64,000 nucleotides of DNA from Lasiosphaeris hirsuta (taxonomy: Eukaryota > Ascomycota > Sordariomycetes > Sordariales > Lasiosphaeriaceae): the NCBI GenBank assembly GCA_030549175.1, contig JAUKUA010000003.1, positions 3,410,001 through 3,474,000 of the forward strand, read 5' to 3'. A program made the position numbers and the translations under genes. Positions 10,862-20,910 of the stretch are shown piece by piece. Below the pieces are notes generated by a model. The model was not told the DNA's origin. It saw only the letters and a program-made list of their open reading frames with translations, and ran no database searches. Positions within the stretch are counted from its first letter, which is position 1. Each line of letters opens with the position of its first letter.

Positions 10862-12210
10862 TCATACCTTGTTTGGCAGGAAGTGCAGGTTCACCGGCGT
10901 AATCGCATCCTTCCCCCTCAACACGGCCATGATATTCCTCATGCTCAGCTCCTCGAATCCAATATGGGTCTCCACCGTTCCGCCGGCATTATGGCACGAC
11001 AGCATGACCCGACCAGGCCTGGCCCCATCCAGCCCAGCCATCCTGGCCAGGCGAGAATGCACGCTGGGTTCCTCGGCATGCACATCAAGCGCCGCAGACC
11101 CAACAACCCCTGACTCGAGCGCATCTGCCAGGGCCTCCTCATCCACCAATGACCCGCGCGCGATATTCACAAAGCGCGTGCCGGGCCGCACGGCGCGCAG
11201 CGTCTCTGCCGTGATAAGGGGCTTCCCGTCAGCCGAAGCCGGTGTGCATAGCACGGCGCAGTCGGAGGCGGCGAGCAGGCCGTCGAGGGTTTCGTGGAAG
11301 ACAGCGCCGAGCTCGGCCTCGACGGTGGGCGGCTTGCGGATGACGTCATAGTAGGCAATCTTCATGCCAAAGGCGGCGTGGCCGAGTTTGGCCGCGATCT
11401 GCTGACCGATGTTGCCGAAGCCGATCAGGCCGAGCACGTGGCCGCGCGGGTTGTGGCTCGCGGCGGTGGCCTGGGCGTGGCACGCCTGGAAGACGAGGCG
11501 GGCTAGCGCGTCGGTTTCAGTGGTGTTGGACGAGGTCGGAGCGAGGTATGGCAGCGTCGCGGCACCCATGCACCAAGGCAGTTGTCGGAAGGTGGAGATG
11601 ATCATAGCAACGGCAAAGTCGGCGACGGCCTCGGCGGCGGCAAGGCCAGAGTTGCAGTAGATGATGCCTGTGCGTGTTAGTGCTTTGCGGATAAACAGGA
11701 AGCGCATCCCGGCTCACCCTTCTCGCCTAATAATTTGGTGTCGGCCCAGTCGAACCCGGCCCCGGCGCTGGCAAAGATTCTCGCCGAGTCCGGCAGCAGG
11801 TCGATCAGCTCGGCATCCCACCGGCCCATCTCGCCGCCCGTTCCCCAGAACGGCCGGAAGATGGCGCTAAATTCACCCCATCGACGCTCCTTGAGAGCTT
11901 TGATGAAGGCGGTGCGCTCGCGCTCCGCAACGCTGGGGCGGATAACCTCAAACGCCTGGCTGAACTCGGCATATGTCCCCAAATTATACTTGATCGGATC
12001 GCCAATGTGTAGCACGATGGGGCGGTGCGATAGCGCATCGATTGAGGCTGCACGTATCGGAATCGTGGCCATGGTCGCGTTCGGTGTCAGGCTGGGCACG
12101 GGTGGGACGGGCGACGAGGACCGTGGGCTCGACGCGGGCACGGGGGTGCTCGCTGGCATCGGGGTGTTTGTCGGCTCCGCCATAGTTTGCTCGAGCGTAT
12201 GGATCGGCAA
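10862..12210 (-). CDS. D-isomer-specific 2-hydroxyacid dehydrogenase
   Basis: This NAD(P)-dependent oxidoreductase interconverts 2-oxo acids and D-2-hydroxy acids; the substrate cannot be read from sequence. Exon 1 is 12210-11718 and exon 2 is 11667-10862; the 50-nt intron has a GTGAGC donor, a CTAAC branch and a CAG acceptor. It joins TKLLGEKG to IIYCNSGLAAAEAVADF, as in the family. The nucleotide-binding motif GLIGFGNIGQQ and the catalytic triad are visible: Arg in NIARGSLVDEEAL, Glu in DVHAEEP and His in LSCHNAGG. The N-terminus contains about 45 Pro/Ser/Thr residues absent from most relatives, so translation may instead start at MATIPIRAAS, residue 47. The model gives 432 residues. Confidence 0.85.
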
Positions 12211-13150
12211 GGCTAGTAGTGGTAACTGCTTTATAGTCGAAAGTGCAAATTTCCAAAGTCGTGGAGACGCCGGCGCGAGTTGTGGCGCAAACTGAAAGCT
12301 GACGTTGTATATGTGCGAAGCTCTGCTATCTCGGTGTCACAGAAGGGCCAAGCGATACCGGCACGGCTATGCAAGAACCCAGCTAGCTCTGCCGCGATAA
12401 GCAGGCGGGTGATGGGAGGGACATATCCGACGACGGCATGGCATGCTGCTGTGGTGCGGATGGCAGCCTTATTATACCCATCGCGTTGGTCGCGCAGTGG
12501 TCGGGAGCCAAGCAGGACGGGTGATCTGGGGGTGGGGGGAAGGGGTAGTAGTAGATTGGGGCAGATGGGAGCTCAGAAGTCCGTGGCAGCAGAGAGAAGA
12601 AACAAGAGCGAAACAAATGTCGTTGGTGCGCTTTGGCACGCCTGTGTCGGCGCGTCGCAGGCGTTGCAGAGTCCTAGCTTCCCCAAGAATTAGGAGGGAA
12701 TTGGGAGAAATGGACATTTCCATTTGCGGCCAGAGAGAAAAGCGCCTGATAATCATGCGCCCAACTGCGGGGGATTATAGGCCTGTGAGGGGGCAGTGGG
12801 CAGCACGAAGTAGTGTAGGTATCAACGGAAACGTGGGGAAAACCCCACGACTGAAAACTGAAAGGAATCCACCCCCCCTCCCCCCCCACCTGTCGAGCCG
12901 AGCCGCGGCTCATCGACGCCTCAAGTTAATCTCTCGCTGTGGATCGCTCGTCGGTTGAGGTATTATTATTCCATTTTTGGGCATTAGTTGGCTTTCCAAA
13001 GAATGAGTAAAAGACAACACCATAATCCCATGTCCTGGTTTTTTTTTCTTCTTCTTTTCTTTTTCTTTTCCCAATAGATGCCACGCTTTTGCCAACGCGC
13101 TTTTGCTCTTTCTTTCTGCCTTTTCATTCCGACCCGATCTCGTCCTTCTC
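12211..13150. other. Upstream region of the 2-hydroxyacid dehydrogenase gene
   Basis: 0.94 kb between the dehydrogenase start and the stop of the next minus-strand gene. It contains a C-rich tract at about 12870-12888. Open frames of up to 171 codons exist but look like chance frames in GC-rich DNA. Confidence 0.45.
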
Positions 13151-13659
13151 TCAACTCTTCTTGTTGCTAGCCTTTGCGTCCTCGACCTCCTGCTCCCTGA
13201 GCAGCTTAGCGCAGTACAGCGATCCCAGCCCAAAGAAAACGTTGCCGACGAAATCCAGCCATATCAGACTCGACATCATGCCGCGCGCAGGACCGAGGCC
13301 AAACCAGTAGTTGAACCCGATAATGTACGGGATCATGGCCAGTCCAAACGCCGTGAAGCTAAAGGGCGTCATGGTGGACGTCCCGAGCACAAGACCACAT
13401 GTCATGGCTTGCGCGCCAAAACAGCGGGCCAATAGCGTCGTCGTCGCATTGGTCATGGCGGCGTAGGGGGCGGTGAAGCCGAGCGAGAGGACCGATGACG
13501 GGTGCACGAGGACCCTGCATTCAAACCACAACAATCAATTTCGTGACGCGTGAGAGGGACGGAGAGTAGTGCTACTTACCACGCGCCCAGAGTCGCATAT
13601 CCCGTTGCCATGGCCGTTTGGAGACGGCGAACCGTTTCGAGTCTCTGAGGAGTGGTCAT
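13151..13659 (-). CDS. Small conserved-looking four-TM membrane protein
   Basis: Two exons, 13659-13580 and 13514-13151, give 147 residues. The 65-nt intron has a GTAAGT donor and a GCAG acceptor and splits the Trp codon of the TLGAW/VLVHP junction. Four hydrophobic stretches are visible: about residues 17-40, 46-65, 73-90 and 102-125. Between them lie FGAQAMTCGLVLGTSTMTPF and IIGFNYWFGLGPARG, followed by a charged C-terminus (LREQEVEDAKASNKKS) that probably faces the cytosol. I do not recognise a named family. The start MTTPQRLETV was chosen because the open stretch upstream of it is Ser-rich and not protein-like. Confidence 0.65.
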
Positions 13660-15407
13660 GCTGGCTGATAAGATTTTGTTTCCTCGATGAATCCGTGATG
13701 ATGTAGACAGACTGACAGAAACATTTCGCAGAGCGATGGCGGACTGGGTGGGCTCTTTATGCCTTATTATTGACGTCGACGAAGCGCGGGTGTTCAGAAG
13801 GAGCAACTGATGCGGTGGCTGGAACTCGACGGGACGAACCGGAACCGGACGAAAACCGATGACGAAAAGAGCCCGCTGCCGACCAAACTCAGCCTACTAC
13901 TACTGACTCACAACGTGAAAGCTGAAGAGCGGAATCAAATTCCATTGGCATTCAAAATATTTGACAACGACATAATCCATTACAAGCCTACCTGAGGTGC
14001 GCTCCTTGGTTTTGTCATGATGATTCATCTTGCTCCGGCCAGTATTCTACAGTCGGCCAACCTCCGCGTTGTGGAAACACCCTGTCCCGAGCGCTCCGAG
14101 AAAGACTCGGACCCGCGGATTGATTCGACGACTACATTTGTGCGCGACGGGGAGGTTCAGGCCAATTCTGAAGGAATGGGGGTAGTAGTTCTAGGTACCT
14201 ACTTCCAATGTGTGGCTGGTCACAGCCTGATGAGACAGACATACGGTATGGCAACACTGCTTTCGTATCAATAGCGGCAGTGCAATATCCTGCGACTCGG
14301 GTGGTATCTTTCAGAGTTGTTCAAAGTGGCCCCTGAGGTGCTGTTTGAGTTTCTTATCCTTGCACGAGAGGGCGTCGTTTTGAGATTACCACAGCCAGGA
14401 CAACGCCAGGAGGCCACGCTCAATCTACAAAGCAGCACTGCTCTTGTTTACTTCCGGAGGATGCCTGAGTCAACGATTTCGGGATAGCCGTGCGCTGCAA
14501 GGGAGCGAACAACCGATAACTTGAATCCCTTCAAAACGAGATGTTTGTCTCGTTTCCCCGACATTCCAAAACGGTCCACTTGAAAGGCGGTGGGTGGGCA
14601 TTGATTGAAGCGAGATTGAGGAGCTGAAGGCCAGTGTCTTGAGGCGGTCCTAGAGGATTTGCGCATATTAACTCTAAGCACCATATCACGATAGCATATG
14701 CACTGCAGGCACCTAGAATAAAATCCATCTCACAGTCCGACCCAGCAGGGACATACATAATATGAGCGCCGCAAACTTTATGAGATGCCACCCGTTGCCC
14801 ATTCATGGTGCGGCAGATATTACCAGGATCAAATCCTACCCCAACTCCTGGCCTCGTTACAGTCCGTCCCCGCCTCTTTGATACACATGGCGACTACTTT
14901 GGCCCAGTACTACCCAGCAAGCAAAAGGGAGACGCGGGGTAGCCGGAGGCGCAACAAGATATTCCGGGCTTACTATAGGTATCCAAGTAAGGTACTGGTT
15001 TGTTCGCCTCCGGTACAGCGAGTTGAGTGGCTCGGCTCACAACAGGCTGAATTCATCGACATTGCCAACTCAAAGTCGACAATGCAACGGCTGGGAACAA
15101 GCAACAGAAGAGCAAATGAAGGGCAAATCAGCCGACTTGCTGCCCTAGGGAGTTGTATCGGCGCTCTCCCAAAACCGGGGTCACATTGCCACCTTTCCTT
15201 CCTGAGGGCCTCGTTGCTTGATTGCCGCTTCCCGATGGGCTTACAGCAGATATAGTGCTTCGGAGATTTCCTGCCAGGTAGGCGCTAGAACGGGGCTGGG
15301 CTGTACGGTATATTAGATGGTGATCTCCCCGCTGTTTCTTGACGAATATCGTGATGTCCACCATCCCCCTTGCAGCACACCACCCGACATCGCTCTGCCA
15401 CGCCATC
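13660..15407. other. Gene-poor stretch
   Basis: 1.7 kb with no supported gene. Open frames at 14017-14274 and 14785-15255 on the plus strand and 14448-14806 on the minus strand show no recognisable domains or paired splice sites. Confidence 0.45.
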
Positions 15408-15990
15408 ATGCCTCTGCTCCTCCAAAACATACTCGTCCTCGGCCTCTCGGGCCTCACGGCGGCGGCGACATCGTTCGGAAGCTTCAGCGGGCTGGGCGAG
15501 ATCCACACTGTCTGGAGTGAAGGCGACCACTCGGATCTCGGGTGTCTCACATCGACTGGACTCTGGACGGCGGACCTCACGCGGTGCGATTTGTTCGAGG
15601 TTGACCGACATGCTTCCGACAACACGGTGCTGCTGAACCTAACAAGTGCGGCCGGCTCGTGTTTCATCACAAACAACGGGAGGTTCAGATGCGGGCTCAA
15701 GGGAAACAAGCCGCCAGGAAAAGCGCTTGACTTTGGGGTGAGTTCGAGCTAGACCCGGCGGCTAGAGGATATGAGAAGAGCGGGCCTAATGACTTTGACA
15801 GGTCTACGACAAGAACCTGGGCTATCCGATTCCCGGGCTGGAGGTTCTTCGTCTGGGCATGTATGGCTTGATGGCCAGCGATGGAAAGAACCCGCCTGAT
15901 GTGAACGACGAGCCGCAGGAGCTGCACTTTGTGAGCTTCATCGAGAAGGGCAAGTATGTCTGGCTCGCCTTTGTCGAACCTAAGATATGA
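15408..15990 (+). CDS. Small secreted protein resembling the C-terminal domain of fungal RNase T2
   Basis: Two exons, 15408-15737 and 15802-15990, give 172 residues; the 64-nt intron has a GTGAGT donor and an ACAG acceptor, phase 0. A signal peptide is likely (MPLLLQNILVLGLSGLTAAA). The mature part shows GCLTSTGLWT, LNLTSAAGSCFITNNGRFRC and LGYPIPGLEVLRLG. This matches in order the pattern of the domain that follows the catalytic part of fungal RNase T2 (Gly-Cys-Leu, Gly-x-Trp, a Ser-rich strand, then paired Cys). The RNase T2 catalytic His motifs are absent, so no nuclease activity is expected. Naming the domain rests on memory of the family and is moderately sure; that it is a small secreted protein is surer. 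Confidence 0.6.
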
Positions 15991-16195
15991 TGAATTTAGT
16001 CACCAACCTTGTACATAAATAACGTCTGCAGAGACGAGCAGCAGAGGTAGCAAACCAAGCACCTCAACAATATAGTCTCAACACCAGCAGAACACCGGTC
16101 TTCTCGGCGCCCTCTCTCCCCCGCCCGCCCTTCCAGACTACAACGTATATCATGGCTAGGTTCCTCCTTTTTTCATCCCTACCGTAGGTGACGGA

Positions 16196-16219
16196 TGAGA
16201 GAGAGAGAGAGAGAGAGAG
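16196..16219 (+). repeat. (GA)n microsatellite
   Basis: About eleven perfect GA units followed by a short G run. Confidence 0.9.
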
Positions 16220-16945
16220 GGGGGAGCCGGGGTCCGGGAGTAAGGTACCCCGTGTTCGTAGTGTTCTTAATCTACCCTTCTTCCCGTCCTCTCTTCCAGC
16301 TAGGGTCTTATTTTTTATTATCTCTTCGACCCTGCCCTCATCCTACTTTACCACTCTCCCCGTGTACCTTCGCCGGTCACTTTAAAATTAACACTAGGCC
16401 TTAGAACCCTTCGTGTTATTATTAGTGCTTCTTAACAACGTTAACGTGATAGCTAGCTATCTTTCTTAACATGGCTAGCTTGACTAAATGTCTACTTAGC
16501 TTACCAAGTAAGAGTGGGATTTCTATTACTTTTTAAGGACGTCGAGAGCCAGCTAGATAAATGTCACAACCCACAAGGAGCCAGGAAGGGAACTTCAGGT
16601 ACACAGCAAAGATGCAACTAACCAGAACAGTGCTCTGCGGATCGCGGGCGCTCTGCACATAGCAGGGCCCAGATCACAGAGCCAGGTGCTCCTCCGCTCT
16701 GTCAGCCCTGTAGGAGAGTAACAGAGCATGGAGAGCTAAGATACAAGTAACTTATAATCCCTCCCTGTTTTGATAGCATAAGTAGCTAACGTGTTAGATA
16801 CCTTGGGGCGTGAGGATTCCTATTCCCCACGTAAGCAATTACGCAATGCCAGTGGGAAGAGATCATACTACCCCACCAGCTTGAGGATACATCAGACTCG
16901 GAAGCGTTCCCGACAAATGCCGGTACCGGATTCTCCTGGCCCAGC

Positions 16946-17661
16946 TTGGGCATTATCAGGGCCCGAGGCCGGCGCAGGGATCTTATGGTCATGCTATCAT
17001 CAAAGCGCCAGAGCACCGTCCCCTTGATTGAAAGCTTCCCACGGATTCAATTCCTTCACCATTCCCAGGGGTGGAAGCTCGCGGCCGCTGTGGATGCGGA
17101 GAGCTTATACGCTCTCAGTCTAGACCGTGGGCGCATTAACGACGAGGACCTGCTGGTCTTTTGGTTGAGATTTAGGGTGTGTGCATAAAGGAATCCATCG
17201 ACGTCACAGAAGCCGAAGTGGTTGTGACGCTTTGGGTAGAGAGAGAATTGCCTCCTCGGTGCCGCATTGCTCTGCAAACCGCGCAGGGGGAGACATTGGG
17301 AGGAGTGACTAATACCGACGATTGGAGAGTGGATGATGTCGGCAGTGAAAACTATACCACCTCGTGCGACAGGGCATATTGCCAGCTTCCCAACAACAGC
17401 GGCGTCATTGCTGCGATGGTGAAGGGTTGTCGGGAACCACCGCGTGGGGTGGACCCAATAACGCAGAGGCGGAATCCGACCTTCTGTACATTGTATATCG
17501 CACACCTTGGTAATGGGTTGGATCAGCTCCGAGGGTTGAGTGACGGGGCACGTGCGGAGGTGATTAGGATGATTGGGATACAGGGGGTGGCCGGGAGCCA
17601 GATAATGAGTGGAGCCGAAGAGTCGGGTGAGGATTCCTCTATGGAAGCCGACAGCTCCTAG
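16946..17661 (+). pseudogene. Possible broken ORFan
   Basis: Two adjacent open segments read like protein. The first (about 16946-17185) ends INDEDLLVFWLRFRVC; the second (17179-17661) continues with IKESIDVTEAEVVVTLW, is Glu/Asp-rich and ends GEDSSMEADSS. They overlap in different frames, so a one-base shift near 17180 would join them. No family is recognised and no start is secure. It may be chance coding-like sequence. Confidence 0.25.
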
Positions 17662-18064
17662 GTACCAGGGGTTATGAACTTGATTGTTGACCCGTCAGCA
17701 ACGATGACGCCAACCCCGCCAGCCCTGATGCGGGTTTGGCCATTCACCTGCCCCCAGTACTGTCCTGTGACGCTGGCTTTGGGTGATCCTCTGGGAGCAA
17801 ATGAGCCAGAACTAGGCTGCTCGCCAAGTCCTTTTGAGAGTTTGACAGCCCCGGAGCCGGTCCGGGCACTGAATGCGGCGCGGATGCGGTCGGTTTTCGT
17901 ATTTCCCAGGCTGTAAACTCGGAGGACATTGGGCGTGGGAGGACTCTATAGGCGCGAAGGGGTGAAGTAATCGACTTGGTGCGTTCAGCCCCGAATGGGA
18001 ATAAATAAGTAACAGGAGGATATAGGTTACCAGCACGGGCTTCTTCTGCTTCCGTAAAAAGCTA

Positions 18065-18081
18065 AGGAACCCTAGGTTCCT
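18065..18081. repeat. Perfect 7-bp inverted repeat
   Basis: AGGAACC and GGTTCCT are separated by CTA. It lies 56 bp from a second, imperfect inverted repeat at 18137-18164. Confidence 0.7.
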
Positions 18082-18136
18082 CGATTCTATAGAGTTCAAA
18101 AGGCTCTTATTTTATGGGAGCCGTTTCCGACGAGTA

Positions 18137-18164
18137 TACTAGGACGGATTATCCCGTCTTAGTA
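18137..18164. repeat. Imperfect 11-bp inverted repeat
   Basis: TACTAGGACGG and CCGTCTTAGTA are arms with one mismatch around a 6-base spacer. It could be a transcription end signal or a remnant of a mobile element. Confidence 0.65.
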
Positions 18165-19517
18165 CTTCAGGAGAGCGAGAAGTTTGACCTCAGGCCCTTG
18201 ACAACGGGAGAAGAACACCAGCCAGCCAGACCTCTCATTGCTGCCGGTGAACTAATAGTAGCGTCTTAGAAATGCAGCGGGATGGTGGTGAGAAGTTGGA
18301 GGCCTAACAGGCAAGTCGGCGCAGTGCAGCTCCGTGCGTTGCGGTGGTGCCGGGTAACGGATGTTGTCTCGTTGTGTGATGGAAAGACGGTAGGAAATGG
18401 TTACTTGTGTGGAGCAGGAGGTGGCCCGAGCATGGCTTCTTTGCCTTGCCTGCCGAGGATGTCAGTTCTGTCCCAGACACATTCACTAAAACAAATGTAG
18501 ACGCGGAGGCGGTTGAGCCCTGCTGGAGTAACCGTGGCCTACCCCCCTAAACAGAACTCGATCTGTCGAGTGGTTTCTTCAAGCGGCATGGTGATTTTAG
18601 TAAGCCCGAGCCGGGCCTGTTAAGTCATGGAAAGAAGTCACCCAAGACGAATGGGCAATCTGCACCTTCCAGCGTATCATCTCACCATCACTAGTCAAGA
18701 GGCACACAGTGCGAAAGCTCACCGCATTCCACGTTGCGTCTGCACTCCCTCTATAACGGGTTACCGTTTTAGCCTCCTCCGTCACTTAATAAAGTTCTTA
18801 GTTTAACCTTAACCGTTAACAGGTTATATAACTTTGTAAAATAAAATAAAAAGACCAAGATTTGGTCTCGGTCAGTAAGGGGGGGCCGGTCTTTTCGGTT
18901 TTAGTTGTATCCCATTTTGCAGCCTTTGTATCCAGTTTTCTGGACCCCCGAGCTTCCTTATCCGGCATACTTTGCACATAAGAGAAGGACTCATTGGAAT
19001 ACTCTGGATCCCGTCCGCTCTCCCATAGATAAGCCAGTGAGGGCCAAACTAGTAATTGGGTCATGACGACTGGCGAAATCCCTGTGTGTTGTATGTTTCT
19101 TTGCACCTATCCTTTAATGCCGATCCAATGCGAGAATTCGTGTCTTGATTGGATGCACATCTTTGCATCCCATTGGTTCCATGTCGATTTTACTCGAGGA
19201 AGGTGCAGCCAACGGCATGCCAAGAGCACGCCAAAGGCAAATCCTTTCGCGACTGGCGACGAGCCGAAGACCGAAGCTGGCAGCGACCACCGTCCCGGCG
19301 GAGCTCCTCCGTCTCGTCCGCCGGCACAGCAAAAAGGTATTAGAAATAGAGCCAGATATTACCAAAATGACTGAGAAAAGAAGAAAGAAAAAAAAAAAAG
19401 ATGTATTTCCACTCGCCTGCTGAGCATCAAACATGACCGGCATCCGGCGGACCCTCGCGCCCCGCCTCGGTGTTCTTGGGCCGGGGAAACACCCAGCACG
19501 GCAACATCTCTCAACAA

Positions 19518-19538
19518 CCCCCCCCCCCCCCCCCCCCC
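19518..19538 (+). repeat. C21 homopolymer
   Basis: Twenty-one C bases end 141 bp before the dienelactone hydrolase start codon, just upstream of its TATA-like element. Confidence 0.85.
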
Positions 19539-19554
19539 GCACGACAGACCTCTC

Positions 19555-19567
19555 CTCGGAGTATATA
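19555..19567 (+). promoter_or_regulatory. Candidate core promoter (TATA element)
   Basis: CTCGGAGTATATA lies 112 bp before the dienelactone hydrolase start. The identical 13 bases occur upstream of the peptidyl-tRNA hydrolase gene at 50770-50782. Confidence 0.4.
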
Positions 19568-19679
19568 GTGGCCAGTGAACGCCCGCGGCTTCTCGTCTCA
19601 TCTCGCTCCTCATCCTCCAACTATCCCCCATTGCGCCAATAAAAGAAGCCACAAGTTGACATATTTGCTGTAGCCGACC

Positions 19680-20465
19680 ATGTCTGACCCCAACACCCGC
19701 CAGATTCTAGACTGCTGCCTCAAGGGTTTCGAATGGGACGGCACCCCGACCGGCACCGTGCTGACACTGCCGGGCGTCGGTAACCCGGCCTACGTGACTG
19801 GCTACAACCCGTCGCGGGCCATCTTCCTCATCCACGACCTGTTCGGCTGGACCTTCCCCAACACGCGGCTGCTGGCCGACCACTACGCCCGCGAGGCCAA
19901 TGCGACCGTCTATGTGCCCGACTTCTTCGGCGGTGATGTCATCGAGTGGGAGCCCGTCATCAACGAGCGCTGGGAGGAGGTCAACGCCCCCAAGTTCATC
20001 GCGCCCCACACGCGCGAGATTCGCGAGCCCGAGATCTTTGCCTACGCCAAGGCCCTGCGCGACAAGTACGCCAAGGTCGGCGCCATCGGCTTCTGCTACG
20101 GCGGCTGGGCCGTCTTCCGCCTCGGGTCCAAGGACAACGCCGGCGCTTGTGGCGGAAAGGGGCTCGTCGACTGTGTTGTGGCCGGCCATCCCACTTTTCT
20201 CACCGAGAAGGACATCGACGAGGTCGCAGTGCCGGTGCAGATGCTGGCCCCTGAGATTGACGCCGCCTACACGGCCGAGCTCAAGGCCTACACGTTTACG
20301 AGCTTGCAGAAGAGCGGCAATGCCTTCGACTATCAGCACTTCCCGCGTGCGGTGCATGCCTGCTTTGTGAGAGGCGATCCCCGGAAGAAGGGCGAGCGGG
20401 AGGCCATGGTGCGCGGCAAGAATGCTGCCGTTGGCTGGTTCAACCAGTGGTTCCGGGACGAATAG
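19680..20465 (+). CDS. Dienelactone hydrolase family protein
   Basis: A single-exon alpha/beta hydrolase of 261 residues. Dienelactone hydrolases open cyclic esters such as 4-carboxymethylenebut-2-en-4-olide in aromatic catabolism; many fungal members have unknown substrates. The oxyanion region IFLIHDLFGW (about residues 44-53) and the nucleophile elbow GAIGFCYGGW (Cys at about 141) are visible. The catalytic His should lie in FDYQHFPRAVHACFVRGDP near the C-terminus, and the Asp in the segment around AVPVQMLAPEID. No signal peptide is present, so the protein is probably cytosolic. The next gene, con-6, converges on it with only 97 bp between the stops. Confidence 0.9.
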   Translation: MSDPNTRQILDCCLKGFEWDGTPTGTVLTLPGVGNPAYVTGYNPSRAIFLIHDLFGWTFPNTRLLADHYAREANATVYVPDFFGGDVIEWEPVINERWEEVNAPKFIAPHTREIREPEIFAYAKALRDKYAKVGAIGFCYGGWAVFRLGSKDNAGACGGKGLVDCVVAGHPTFLTEKDIDEVAVPVQMLAPEIDAAYTAELKAYTFTSLQKSGNAFDYQHFPRAVHACFVRGDPRKKGEREAMVRGKNAAVGWFNQWFRDE

Positions 20466-20562
20466 CTCTATTCATAAACGCTACCTTGAAATAGATGTAG
20501 TACCTCGGCAAATAGCCACTCTCACTCCTCTTGCCCCCAAGTCTACGGGTCGGTGCCGCCCC

Positions 20563-20910
20563 TCAGCCAGCAGCAGCCCGAGTGCCGTACAGCTCCCGAG
20601 CGGCATCCTTGCTGATGGGTTTATTCCGTGCCGCATCCTGGGTATCGCTGCCACCGAGATCCTCGATAACGCCTTTGCTGTGCTTCTTTGACTGCTCGCT
20701 CGTGTCTGGATTCACGTCCGTTGAGTTGGCATGGCGGAAAAGGGGGCACAAGCTCGGGGCGGAGTACATACTCGGGTTAGAGAGGTTGGCCTTGTGGCCC
20801 CTGATCACGTTCGTGATTTCCTCCTTTCCTTCATTGATCTCCTTCATGTCGTTGGACATGGCTGATTTGGCACCGGCCGAGTCCATTGGAAGGCCTGTGG
20901 AAGCTGACAT
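20563..20910 (-). CDS. con-6: Conidiation-specific protein 6 (Con-6 family)
   Basis: Two exons, 20910-20772 and 20705-20563, give 93 residues. The 66-nt intron (GTATGT donor, CCAG acceptor) is in frame and has no stop, but removing it creates GHKANLSNPNTSEQSKKHSK, the hallmark Con-6 repeat, so the splice is well supported. Con-6 is a small hydrophilic protein first found as abundant in free Neurospora conidia; its molecular role is not settled. Glu-, Lys- and Ser-rich composition, no signal peptide and no hydrophobic segment fit a soluble, probably disordered protein. One full repeat (about residues 37-65) is clear; the C-terminal 28 residues are less conserved-looking. Confidence 0.88.
   Translation of the reverse strand: MSASTGLPMDSAGAKSAMSNDMKEINEGKEEITNVIRGHKANLSNPSMYSAPSLCPLFRHANSTDVNPDTSEQSKKHSKGVIEDLGGSDTQDAARNKPISKDAARELYGTRAAAG

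Larger units (their letters stand above)
15991..19679. other. 3.7-kb gene-poor region with repeat debris
   Basis: I find no complete gene. Contents: a (GA)n microsatellite at 16196-16219; an AT-richer stretch at about 16310-16550; a segment beginning TGTCACAACCC at 16561 that resembles the start of a gypsy-type LTR but lacks a clear partner; a possible broken reading frame at about 16946-17661; inverted repeats at 18065-18081 and 18137-18164; and a C21 tract at 19518-19538 just before the next promoter. The absence of a gene may reflect old transposon insertion and decay. Confidence 0.5.

Noticed and set aside
19707..20357. 216-codon open frame on the minus strand
   Set aside because: Antisense shadow of the dienelactone hydrolase gene, caused by third-position GC bias.
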